Shown: in pieces, positions 8,320 through 14,937 of the stretch
Position numbering within the stretch: position 1 is the first letter of the stretch
Layout: each line of letters opens with the position of its first letter
Origin: Clostridia bacterium
GTDB taxonomy: Bacteria; Bacillota; Clostridia; Oscillospirales; RGIG8002
Reading direction: 5' to 3'
NCBI GenBank assembly: GCA_017620395.1
Contig: JAFZQJ010000028.1
Location: 1-37,368, forward strand
DNA length: 37,368 bases
Program-made: the position numbers and the translations under genes
The notes under the pieces: model-generated
Seen by the model: the letters and a program-made list of their open reading frames with translations, nothing else
The model's database searches: none
Told to the model about the DNA's origin: nothing

Positions 8320-9540
8320 TCACCAGACGAGCTCTTCCGCGTGGAGCGGATGCATATTCTTCTTTATGCTGGCGATCTTGCCGTTGCGGACCTTGACCAC
8401 GCGGTCGGCCATCTTCGCGATCTCGGGGTTGTGGGTGACCATCATAACGGTCGAACCGTGGTTCCTGACTATATCCTCGATCACCTTGAGGACCTCGATG
8501 CTCGTCGTATAGTCGAGCGCCGCTGTCGGCTCGTCCGCGAGGATGAGTTTCGGATTCTTGACGAGGGCGCGGGCGATCGAAACGCGCTGCTGCTGACCGC
8601 CGGACATCTGGCCGGGGTAGTTGTTCGCCTTGTCCTTCAGCCCGACCTTGTCGAGCGCTTCGAGCGGGGGCATGGAGCCGTCCACCAGCTCCGCGATGAA
8701 CTGGACGTTCTCGAGCGCCGTCAGGTTCGGCATTAGGTTGTAGGACTGGAATATGAAGCCGACGTACTGCCTGCGGTACTGCGTAAGGTCGGCGTCGGAG
8801 GGATGCGAAAAGTCCCTGCCCTCGATCGTGAGCGCGCCTTCGGTGAGGAAGTCCATGCCGCCGACTATGTTCATCATCGTGGATTTGCCGCAGCCGGATT
8901 CGCCCAGCACCACGACGAACTCGTTCTTGTATATTTCGAGGTTGACGCCCTTGAGCACGCGGGAAACGCCGTCGCCGGACGGGAACTCCTTGACGACGTC
9001 CTTCAGCTCGGCGAGCACCTCTTTCTTTTCGCCGAGGTCGACCGCGAGCCCTTTTTCCTCGACGGTAATGGCGGCCAGAGCGGCCATCTGCTCGCAAAGC
9101 CGGAGCTCGTCGTCGTCGAAATGTCCGCCGTTCTTCTTGTTGACTATCTGGATGCAGCCGATCACGTCGTGAAGGTTATTCAGCGGCACGCAGATCATCG
9201 TCTTCGTCTGCAGGCCGTTGTCGTCGAAGACAGAACTGTCGAAGCGCGGATCGTTGAACGCGTCGGCGATTATTACGGACTTGCCCGTTTTCGTCACGGC
9301 GCCCTCGATCCCGAGTCCGTTCTCGACGGTGATTCCCGAGACGTCCGCCGGACCGATGTGGAAAATCGGGCTGAGGCGGTCCGTATTCTTATCCAGGATC
9401 CAGATCGCGCCCGCCTCGCTGTTGAGAGTTTCAACTATGATCTCGAGACTGCCCGAGAGGGCGTCCTCGATATTCTCCACGTTCAGCAGCTGCTCCATTA
9501 TCCGCCACGTCGCTTTTGTAAATCTCTTTTCTTCCGCCAT
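8320..9540 (-). CDS. GAF domain fused to an ABC transporter ATPase
   Basis: 406 residues. Residues 1-165 form a GAF domain: ALSGSLEIIVETLNSEAGAIW, then VIIADAFNDPRFD and MICVPLNNLHDVIGCIQIVN, the strand-helix pattern of GAF sensors. Residues 175-400 are a LolD/MacB-type ATPase with Walker A GESGCGKST (213-221), Q-loop FQ (264-265), signature MSGGQQQRVSIARAL (from 312), Walker B LILADEPTAALD (332-343) and H-loop THN (369-371). It should energise the FtsX-type permease encoded 6 bp downstream. ATPases of this type normally consist of the nucleotide-binding domain only, so the N-terminal GAF is unusual and suggests ligand or redox control of transport. The start ATG follows AAGGAG with 10-base spacing. 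Confidence 0.95.
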   Translation of the reverse strand: MAEEKRFTKATWRIMEQLLNVENIEDALSGSLEIIVETLNSEAGAIWILDKNTDRLSPIFHIGPADVSGITVENGLGIEGAVTKTGKSVIIADAFNDPRFDSSVFDDNGLQTKTMICVPLNNLHDVIGCIQIVNKKNGGHFDDDELRLCEQMAALAAITVEEKGLAVDLGEKKEVLAELKDVVKEFPSGDGVSRVLKGVNLEIYKNEFVVVLGESGCGKSTMMNIVGGMDFLTEGALTIEGRDFSHPSDADLTQYRRQYVGFIFQSYNLMPNLTALENVQFIAELVDGSMPPLEALDKVGLKDKANNYPGQMSGGQQQRVSIARALVKNPKLILADEPTAALDYTTSIEVLKVIEDIVRNHGSTVMMVTHNPEIAKMADRVVKVRNGKIASIKKNMHPLHAEELVW

Positions 9541-9593
9541 TATGCCGCATCTCCTTTTTTGTCGGGAACGATAGCCGTGTATATAATATGATT

Positions 9594-9622
9594 ATTTTAT
9601 ACGAATCCCGCGATTATTGCAA
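9594..9622 (-). promoter_or_regulatory. Promoter of the GAF-ABC operon
   Basis: On the minus strand, -35 TTGCAA (9617-9622), 17 bases, -10 TAAAAT (9594-9599), about 55 bp before the start codon. Confidence 0.7.
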
Positions 9623-9673
9623 GATAAAACCGCGTATTTTTGCGTTTTTTTGCGCCGGAGCGCGCGGGAGCGC

Positions 9674-9706
9674 AAAACAAAGAAGCGCCCGCAAAGCGGA
9701 CGCTTC
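9674..9706 (-). terminator. Rho-independent terminator after tRNA-Thr
   Basis: An 11-bp stem (9682-9692 with 9696-9706, one G-T pair, loop of 3) is followed on the minus strand by TTTGTTTTG. It begins 6 bp beyond the encoded CCA of the tRNA. Confidence 0.85.
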
Positions 9707-9711
9707 TCGCA

Positions 9712-9787
9712 TGGAGCTGTTGACGGGATTCGGACCCGTGACCTCCGCCTTACCAAGGCGGTGCGCTACCAACTGTGCCACAACAGC
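9712..9787 (-). tRNA. tRNA-Thr (anticodon GGT)
   Basis: 76 bases including an encoded CCA. The acceptor arms are GCTGTTG and CAACAGC with discriminator T, as in Bacillus tRNA-Thr. The anticodon stem CCGCC/GGCGG encloses the loop TTGGTAA, giving anticodon GGT. The T arm holds GGTCCGAATCC. All four arms pair. Confidence 0.97.
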
Positions 9788-9797
9788 AGCAACGAAT

Positions 9798-9826
9798 ATT
9801 ATATAAGCGCGGGTAGAAAAAGTCAA
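9798..9826 (-). promoter_or_regulatory. Promoter of tRNA-Thr
   Basis: On the minus strand, TTGACT (9821-9826), 17 bases, TATAAT (9798-9803), 10 bp upstream of the mature tRNA end. Confidence 0.88.
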
Positions 9827-9865
9827 GTGTTTTTTTATATTTTTTTGACATCTTGAAAATTTTGC

Positions 9866-9894
9866 TTGACAAGCGGGCCGCGTTGTAATATAAT
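9866..9894 (+). promoter_or_regulatory. Consensus promoter of tRNA-Met
   Basis: TTGACA (9866-9871), 17 bases, TATAAT (9889-9894): a perfect consensus match, back to back with the tRNA-Thr promoter. Confidence 0.92.
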
Positions 9895-9921
9895 CACAAT
9901 TACGGCTGTTGCCGAGAATAC

Positions 9922-9998
9922 GGCGGTATAGCTCAGTTGGCTAGAGCATTCGGTTCATACCCGGAGTGTCGTTGGTTCGAGTCCAACTACCGCTACCA
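9922..9998 (+). tRNA. tRNA-Met (elongator, anticodon CAT)
   Basis: 77 bases with encoded CCA. The acceptor GGCGGTA pairs with TACCGCT (first pair G-T), like the elongator tRNA-Met of Bacillus. The anticodon loop is TTCATAC. The initiator tRNA is unlikely because its typical CGCGGGG acceptor and GGG/CCC anticodon stem are missing. A tRNA-Ile2 read through lysidine is a lesser alternative. Confidence 0.95.
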
Positions 9999-10000
9999 CA

Positions 10001-10035
10001 GGGAAGACGATCCGCGAGTGTCGTCTTTCCTTTTT
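10001..10035 (+). terminator. Terminator after tRNA-Met
   Basis: GGGAAGACGA and TCGTCTTTCC form a stem with one irregular pair around a 10-base loop, followed directly by five T residues. It starts 3 bp after the tRNA CCA. Confidence 0.82.
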
Positions 10036-10069
10036 GTTCCACGAAATACCGAAATCGGACGCGATAATA

Positions 10070-10098
10070 TTGACTGTTTCACGCGGATATGCTATAAT
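10070..10098 (+). promoter_or_regulatory. Promoter of the SPFH protein-lipoprotein pair
   Basis: TTGACT (10070-10075), 17 bases, TATAAT (10093-10098), 36 bp before the ATG. Confidence 0.88.
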
Positions 10099-10133
10099 GC
10101 CGGTGTGAATAATAATATTCAGGAGGTATTATT

Positions 10134-11105
10134 ATGGAACCCGCAACGATCGTAATCATAGCCGTCGCCGCATTCGTGGTGCTCTTCATCCTCGCCAATA
10201 TGAAGATAGTGCCGCAGGCGCACGAGTACGTCATCGAATTCCTCGGCAAGTACAAGACCACGTGGGCGGCCGGTTTCCACGTGCTGATCCCGTTCTTCGA
10301 GCGCATCGCCCGCAGGATCACGCTGAAGGAGCAGGTGCTCGACTCCCCGCCGCAGCCCGTTATCACGAAGGATAACGTCACGATGCAGATCGACACCGTC
10401 GTCTATTTCAAGGTGTTCGACTCCAAGCTTTTCACCTACGGCGCGGTCAACCCCATCAGCGCGCTCGAGAACCTCACCGCAACGACGCTGCGTAACATCG
10501 TCGGCGAGCTGGAGCTCGACGGAACGCTCACCAGCCGCGACACGATCAACGCCAAGATGACCGAGATCCTCGACGAAGCCACCGACCAATGGGGCATCAA
10601 GGTCAGCCGCGTTGAGCTGAAAAACATCATCCCGCCCAGAGAGATCCAGGTCGCGATGGAGAAGCAGATGAAGGCGGAACGCGACCGCCGCGAAACCCTG
10701 CTTCAGGCGGAAGGCCACAAGGCCGCCGCGATCACCCGCGCGGAGGGCGACAAGCAGGCTATGATCCTCGCCGCCGAGGGCGAACGCGACGCGCGTATCG
10801 CCCGCGCGGAAGGCGAAGCGAAGGCCATCTACCTCGCGAAAAAGGCGGAAGCCGACGGCATTCAGGCGCTCAAGGACGCCGGAGCCGACGCCGCCGTCAT
10901 CGAACTTAAAAAGTACGACGCGCTCGTCCGCATGGCGGACGGCAAGGCGTCCAAGATAATCATTCCCACCGACGCGGTGGAGGCCGTCAACCGCAGCGTG
11001 CTCTTCTCCGAGGTCACCGGTCTCGGCGACGTGACGAAGCCCGCGCCCGAAGCGCCGCAGCCGCCTAAGGCCGACTACTGCTGCGACGACGATCCGCGCA
11101 CCTGA
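10134..11105 (+). CDS. SPFH/stomatin-like membrane scaffold protein (QmcA type)
   Basis: 323 residues with an AGGAGGT ribosome site. A single N-terminal membrane helix (about 4-22) is followed by the SPFH/band-7 domain (about 23-180: VPQAHEYVIEFLGKYKTTW, then VITKDNVTMQIDTVVYFKV, then WGIKVSRVELKNIIPP). An Ala/Glu-rich coiled coil (about 185-265) contains AEGDKQAMILAAEGERDARI, the sequence type by which stomatins oligomerise. The C-terminus is a Pro-rich tail ending in CCDDDPRT. These proteins form large rings in membrane microdomains and often work with an NfeD-type partner or FtsH-like protease; none is adjacent here. The downstream lipoprotein starts 29 bp later and probably shares the transcript. 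Confidence 0.94.
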   Translation: MEPATIVIIAVAAFVVLFILANMKIVPQAHEYVIEFLGKYKTTWAAGFHVLIPFFERIARRITLKEQVLDSPPQPVITKDNVTMQIDTVVYFKVFDSKLFTYGAVNPISALENLTATTLRNIVGELELDGTLTSRDTINAKMTEILDEATDQWGIKVSRVELKNIIPPREIQVAMEKQMKAERDRRETLLQAEGHKAAAITRAEGDKQAMILAAEGERDARIARAEGEAKAIYLAKKAEADGIQALKDAGADAAVIELKKYDALVRMADGKASKIIIPTDAVEAVNRSVLFSEVTGLGDVTKPAPEAPQPPKADYCCDDDPRT

Positions 11106-11134
11106 CGCGGATACTGCATAACGGAGGAACCGAT

Positions 11135-11698
11135 ATGAAAAAACGACTGATACTTTGTCTGCTTCTTATAGCTTCCGTGCTGCTGACATTCGGCTGCGGC
11201 TCCGGAAGTGAGACCGCCTCCGGCGGAAGCGGCTCCGGCGCCGGCAGCAGCGAGAAGGAAAGCTCGTCCGCCGGCTCGGTCGTCAGCTTCGATTGGGGCG
11301 AAAAAGAGGAGTTCACCGACCCGCTCGCCTACGAAGACGACGGAATCACGTTGAAGCTGCCCGCGAATCATCAGGGCAATCTCTTCACCGATATGGGCGT
11401 CAGCTGCATGGTCGAGGTCGACCGCTACGACGCCGACGTCGTCGCCTACCACGAATATGACAACGAGGCTCCGATCCAGACGAAGACCGTCAACGGACGC
11501 ACCTACGAATACCAGGAGATCATAAACCACTACGGTATGCCCGACTGGTGCATCTACGTTATAAAGATCGCCTTCACCGAGAGCAGAAACCAGATGGAGT
11601 GGAGCTATTACCGCATCCTTTACACCGTCTATAAAGAGGGTTATGACGCCTCGCAGGTCGAGAAGTTCATGAACACCCTCGAGTTTAAGTGGTATTGA
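11135..11698 (+). CDS. Predicted lipoprotein, unknown function
   Basis: 187 residues. A lipoprotein signal peptide ends in the lipobox LTFGC (Cys21), followed by a Gly/Ser-rich linker (about 22-48) that should hold the domain away from the membrane. The remaining 140 residues are rich in Tyr and acidic residues and look like a compact beta-rich fold (ITLKLPANHQGNLFTDMGVS, then TYEYQEIINHYGMPDWCIYV). I do not recognise the family. A GGAGG site precedes the ATG. It lies 29 bp after the SPFH gene, with a terminator beyond it, so both are probably one transcript. It should be exported and lipid-anchored on the outer face of the cytoplasmic membrane. Confidence 0.85.
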   Translation: MKKRLILCLLLIASVLLTFGCGSGSETASGGSGSGAGSSEKESSSAGSVVSFDWGEKEEFTDPLAYEDDGITLKLPANHQGNLFTDMGVSCMVEVDRYDADVVAYHEYDNEAPIQTKTVNGRTYEYQEIINHYGMPDWCIYVIKIAFTESRNQMEWSYYRILYTVYKEGYDASQVEKFMNTLEFKWY

Positions 11699-11721
11699 TA
11701 AGTCAGGGAAATACAGCGAAA

Positions 11722-11748
11722 GCCGCTCCGATCGGAGCGGCTTTTCTT
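11722..11748 (+). terminator. Rho-independent terminator after the lipoprotein
   Basis: A 20-base perfect palindrome (GCCGCTCCGA and its complement, 11722-11741) is followed by TTTTCTTTG. Confidence 0.9.
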
Positions 11749-11764
11749 TGCGGTTTTCGGTCTG

Positions 11765-11887
11765 TTATTCTCCGGATTCTTCCTCCGGCGGAGATGCCGG
11801 GCAGGTTCAGCGCGTCGTCGGAGTTCGGTACGGACGCTTCGCCCGCGAGTCTGCGGCGGCGTCTGCGCGCGACGGCTCGCACTTGAA
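11765..11887 (-). pseudogene. Frameshifted tail fragment of an LRR membrane-anchored protein
   Basis: Read on the minus strand, this stretch encodes ARRRRRLAGEASVPNSDDAL followed by NLPGISA. That matches the cytoplasmic tail of the intact LRR protein at 14938-16662 (RRRRRLAGEANVKSGSGDAL followed by NLPGISA). After GISA the reading frame shifts, and the remaining acidic end (PPEEESGE, stop) resembles the intact PPPEDNEE. There is no start, signal peptide or repeat region: the match begins right at the stop codon of the small membrane protein. It is best explained as the last piece of a deleted or rearranged paralog. A short conserved tail kept by chance is less likely. Confidence 0.62.
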
Positions 11888-12169
11888 CTATTTGCCGCTT
11901 CCGCCGAAAGATATGGCGGCAAGGATCTGAGCAATCGACAGTATTATCCCGACGGAGATGAGGATAAACCCCGCCTGTCCCTTATCCATTTCAAAAAGCA
12001 CGGCCGCGGCAACGAAAAGTCCTACAGTGACGGCAACCACGGTATACGCGATTATTGCCGCGATAACGCGGCGCTTCTTCGATCCGCGCTTTTCCTCCGG
12101 CGCGTTGAGGTTTATGAGCTCCGCATACATTGAAACGAACATCTCGCCGAGTTCCGCGATAAATTCCAT
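11888..12169 (-). CDS. Small two-helix membrane protein, hypothetical
   Basis: 93 residues from the ATG at 12167-12169. Two earlier in-frame ATGs (12178, 12175) lie too close to the AAGG ribosome site, which sits nine bases from the chosen one. The protein has an amphipathic N-terminus, a basic stretch EEKRGSKKRR, then two hydrophobic helices (about 38-60 and 67-88) and ends FGGSGK. I do not recognise the family. It has its own promoter and stands between the cohesin gene (upstream in the reading direction) and the gene fragment that starts at its stop codon. Confidence 0.72.
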   Translation of the reverse strand: MEFIAELGEMFVSMYAELINLNAPEEKRGSKKRRVIAAIIAYTVVAVTVGLFVAAAVLFEMDKGQAGFILISVGIILSIAQILAAISFGGSGK

Positions 12170-12206
12170 ATACATCATCCTTGCTGCCGGTTATCTGTTT
12201 CAATTT

Positions 12207-12235
12207 ATTATACCATAATTACAACTGAAAAGCAA
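12207..12235 (-). promoter_or_regulatory. Promoter of the small membrane protein
   Basis: On the minus strand, TTGCTT (12230-12235), 17 bases, TATAAT (12207-12212), about 38 bp before the chosen start. Confidence 0.75.
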
Positions 12236-12244
12236 CCGCTTGAA

Positions 12245-12272
12245 AGACAGCCGCCGAAACCGGCGGCTGTCT
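12245..12272 (-). terminator. Stem-loop terminator after the cohesin/LRR gene
   Basis: A 12-bp perfect stem (AGACAGCCGCCG with its complement, loop of 4) lies 22 bp beyond the stop codon. On the minus strand only TTTC follows, so the T run is short and termination may be leaky. Confidence 0.6.
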
Positions 12273-12294
12273 GAATAAGTCCGCGTTAAAACGC

Positions 12295-14715
12295 TTATGC
12301 GACGGTTATCCCGCCGTTCACCGCGACGAAGGGTACGTCTGTGTTTTCGCGATCCTTGAGGGCAGCAACATCGACAACTATATGCTTAAAACCTGACGCT
12401 CCGGACGGAATATCAAACTTCATTACAAAGAGATATTCGTAATTATTGCCCTCCTCTTTTTTGGAAGAGAGTGACGTCGTGATTGTGCCGTTCTTTGCGG
12501 TAGTATCATCCATATAAAAATTGATCTTCTCTCCGGCATTGATTTCATCATTCAAAACCGGATTCGTTTCGTAACCCTTGTAAATCAATCCGGCCGGATC
12601 AAAAAACAATTGCATACTAACCCAGTTCCATTTGCTGGCAGCGTTAACAATAATCTTGACTTCTACTCCCTTTGCGCCGGGAGCAGCTTCGACCGTCTCT
12701 ACACTGACTGTCACTTTGGCAGCCGGATCCTTAACAGTAACATTGTAGGTTGTCGTCGCACCGCCATAAGAGACCGTAAGCACTTGAGTGCCGACAATGG
12801 AGTTATCAAAACCGCTGACCATATCTACGGTCATCGGGAGCCGTTCGTTCCAACCATCGTATATAGCCATGATCGTACCACCCGAAACATCCAGTTCATC
12901 GCTGACTTTATATGCCGTCTTCGGCAAATTGACCACTACTATTCTCAATGCCGCCGTATTATTCTCTACAACGGTAATATTAAATGTAGCCTTTTTCCCA
13001 TGATATGTTACTGTAAGAGTATACGTACCGGCGGTGGAGCTGTCAAAGCCGCTGACCATATCCGCGGCGGTCATTGCGACCGTATCAGAAAAGTTGTCAC
13101 CGTAGAAAACCGTGATTTCTCCGCCGGTAACATCAAGCGCTTCGCCGATTCTATAGAGCGTCTTCGGCGGCTTGGTCACTACTATGCTCAATACCGTATT
13201 ATTCTCTAAAACGGTAATAACAAATGTATCCCTTTTGCCATGATATGTTACTGTAAGAGTATGCGTGCCGGCGGCGGAGCTGTCAAAGCCACTGACCATA
13301 TCCGCGGCGGTCATTGCGACCGTTTCGGAAGTGTTGTCACTGTAGTAAACCGTGATTTCTCCGCCGGTAACATCAAGCGCTTCGCCGATTCTATAGGTCG
13401 TCTTCGGCAGCTTGGTCACTACTATTTCCGCAAGCGTTGCGGCATGGCCGCCGTCGAGCGAGCTCGGAGTCGCCAGCTTCGCGGCGACGCGAAGGATCGC
13501 GAGGGCGTCGGAGACGGTGATCACGCCGTCGCCGTCGATATCGCAGGCGGCAAGCAACGTTTCCGTCGGCTCCGCAAGCTTCGCCGCAACGCGCAGCGCC
13601 GCGAGCGCGTCGGAAACCGTTGTTTCGCCGTCGCCGTCCGGATCGCCTTTTGTGACGGCACCGATAAGAACGAAAGGCACTCCGTTATTGATCGCATAAT
13701 TATGAGCACGCGAACCCTCGTATACCCTCAACGTCGTAGGATAATACGCTTCGCGTTCACCGTCGCCATCCTCGTCTTTCCAAGACACGAACGCCTCGTC
13801 GCCGATACCGGTGTTACGACTCAATATTGTTATGCTCTTCAAATTTGAACAGTTTTCGAACGCCCAGGCGCCGATGAAAAGGAGTGTGTCGCTTGTGTCA
13901 AGTATTTCGGCGCTCGTCAGGCCGGTGCAGCCGGAAAACGCCAACTGCCCTATGTTCACAACACCTTCCGGAATTGAAACGCTCGTCAGACCGGTACAAC
14001 CCTGAAACGTCGCCTCGCTTATGCTCCTCACGCTGCCGTCTGCGGGAATAACGCTGTTTTTGCAGCCGGCAATCAGAGACTTGTACCTCGTATCTATAAG
14101 GCAATTTCCGGAAACGTGATAGTTTGGGTTGTTTTCCGCTATCGTTATGGTTTCAAGATTCGGACATTCGGCGAACATGGCGCCTCCCGCGCTCTCCAAA
14201 CCGCTGCCTATCGAAACGGACGTCAGACCCGTGCAGCCGAAGAACAACTCATCGCCAAGCCATACCACGCTGTCGGGTATCACGACGGACGTCAGGCCGG
14301 TGCAGCCGGAAAACGCGCCATATTCAATTGTTTGGACTCCTTCGTGCAGTGCTGTGTCGGTCAGACCGGTACATCCGTAAAACGCGTAACTATATATGTT
14401 TTTAAGACTGTCCGGTATGCTGATGCTCGTCAACTCTGCGCAACCATAGAACGCATAGCACCCGATGCTTGTCACGCCCTCCGATATGATAACGCTTTTA
14501 ACGGCTCTTCCCCACGGCGCAGGATAATCCTCCCATATAAAATAGTCTTCCATTTGCCCCGTTCCGCTTATAGTCAGGACGCCGTCTTCGAGCGTCCACG
14601 TGAGATTATCGCCGCAGGTGCCGCTTTCGGCGCGGACTATCATCCCTGCCGGAAGCAAAGCGAGCAGCATCGCCGCCGTCAGTATCGCGGAAATGATCTT
14701 GGTGAGCTTTTTCAT
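12295..14715 (-). CDS. BspA-type LRR protein with internal dockerin, three Ig-like repeats and C-terminal cohesin
   Basis: 806 residues with a good GGAGGT site. It has a signal peptide (1-29), then LRR_5/BspA repeats (about 33-345) of the type AFYGCTGLT...VTSIPDSV. A type I dockerin (356-415) has two calcium loops, DPDGDGETTVSDAL and DIDGDGVITVSDAL. Three group-3 bacterial Ig-like repeats follow (about 428-505, 508-585, 588-663), the first two nearly identical. The last 140 residues (666-805) match a cohesin: a VTVSVETVEAAPGAKGVEVK opening, then MQLFFDPAGL, FVMKFDIPSGASG and a final VAVNGGITVA. Cohesins bind dockerins, so this secreted protein could both receive and be received. No sortase motif or membrane anchor is seen. 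The gene looks more AT-rich than its neighbours. Expression may be switchable (see promoter). Confidence 0.88.
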   Translation of the reverse strand: MKKLTKIISAILTAAMLLALLPAGMIVRAESGTCGDNLTWTLEDGVLTISGTGQMEDYFIWEDYPAPWGRAVKSVIISEGVTSIGCYAFYGCAELTSISIPDSLKNIYSYAFYGCTGLTDTALHEGVQTIEYGAFSGCTGLTSVVIPDSVVWLGDELFFGCTGLTSVSIGSGLESAGGAMFAECPNLETITIAENNPNYHVSGNCLIDTRYKSLIAGCKNSVIPADGSVRSISEATFQGCTGLTSVSIPEGVVNIGQLAFSGCTGLTSAEILDTSDTLLFIGAWAFENCSNLKSITILSRNTGIGDEAFVSWKDEDGDGEREAYYPTTLRVYEGSRAHNYAINNGVPFVLIGAVTKGDPDGDGETTVSDALAALRVAAKLAEPTETLLAACDIDGDGVITVSDALAILRVAAKLATPSSLDGGHAATLAEIVVTKLPKTTYRIGEALDVTGGEITVYYSDNTSETVAMTAADMVSGFDSSAAGTHTLTVTYHGKRDTFVITVLENNTVLSIVVTKPPKTLYRIGEALDVTGGEITVFYGDNFSDTVAMTAADMVSGFDSSTAGTYTLTVTYHGKKATFNITVVENNTAALRIVVVNLPKTAYKVSDELDVSGGTIMAIYDGWNERLPMTVDMVSGFDNSIVGTQVLTVSYGGATTTYNVTVKDPAAKVTVSVETVEAAPGAKGVEVKIIVNAASKWNWVSMQLFFDPAGLIYKGYETNPVLNDEINAGEKINFYMDDTTAKNGTITTSLSSKKEEGNNYEYLFVMKFDIPSGASGFKHIVVDVAALKDRENTDVPFVAVNGGITVA
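12961..13440 (-). repeat. Tandem 240-bp coding repeat (Ig-like domains)
   Basis: Two successive 240-base units (12961-13200 and 13201-13440) are nearly identical through most of their length, for example around ATGATATGTTACTGTAAGAG and the segment encoding MTAADMVSGFDSS. They encode Ig-like repeats 2 and 1. A third, diverged unit lies at about 12720-12960. High DNA identity points to recent duplication and possible copy-number change by recombination. Confidence 0.85.
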
Positions 14716-14778
14716 AATATTACCTCCGTTAGTTCACATAAACACGATAATTCTATTGATACGATTGAGTATATCTAT

Positions 14779-14810
14779 ATTATATAGTACCCCCCCCCCG
14801 AATTTGTCAA
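14779..14810 (-). promoter_or_regulatory. Promoter of the cohesin/LRR gene with a poly-G spacer
   Basis: On the minus strand, -35 TTGACA (14805-14810) and -10 TATAAT (14779-14784) are both perfect, but the spacer is 20 bases and contains a run of ten G (plus-strand C run 14790-14799). An alternative -10 TACTAT (14784-14789) gives 15 bases. Loss of three G would give the optimal 17, so the tract could set promoter strength by slippage. Confidence 0.72.
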
Positions 14811-14827
14811 GGGGTTTTACGAAATAT

Positions 14828-14866
14828 TTAACCACAGATAACAAATACTTAATTACAGATAATAAA
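14828..14866. repeat. 18-bp direct repeat pair 21 bp apart, putative regulator site
   Basis: Two copies of TTAAYYACAGATAAYAAA (14828-14845 and 14849-14866) differ only at three pyrimidine positions. Their period is 21 bases, two helical turns, so a regulator would bind the same face. They lie 17 bp upstream of the -35 of the cohesin/LRR promoter, an activator position. Confidence 0.6.
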
Positions 14867-14898
14867 ACAAGCTATTGACCGGCAAAGCGGCATATATC

Positions 14899-14923
14899 GA
14901 AAAAAACCCCCTCTGCAGGGGGC
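14899..14923 (-). terminator. Rho-independent terminator after the anchored LRR gene
   Basis: On the minus strand the stem CCCCCT/AGGGGG with loop GCAG is followed by seven T residues, 15 bp beyond the stop codon. A-run and T-run on both sides make it possibly bidirectional. Confidence 0.88.
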
Positions 14924-14937
14924 TTTTTATTTGTTCT

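Noticed and set aside
9841-9900. A second -35-like TTGACA at 9845-9850 upstream of tRNA-Met
   Set aside because: It has no -10 at the right distance; the TTGACA at 9866 pairs with TATAAT at exactly 17 bases.
12960-13440. Regular repeats considered as a CRISPR array
   Set aside because: The repeat unit is 240 bases, in frame, and encodes Ig-like domains; there are no short repeats with unique spacers.
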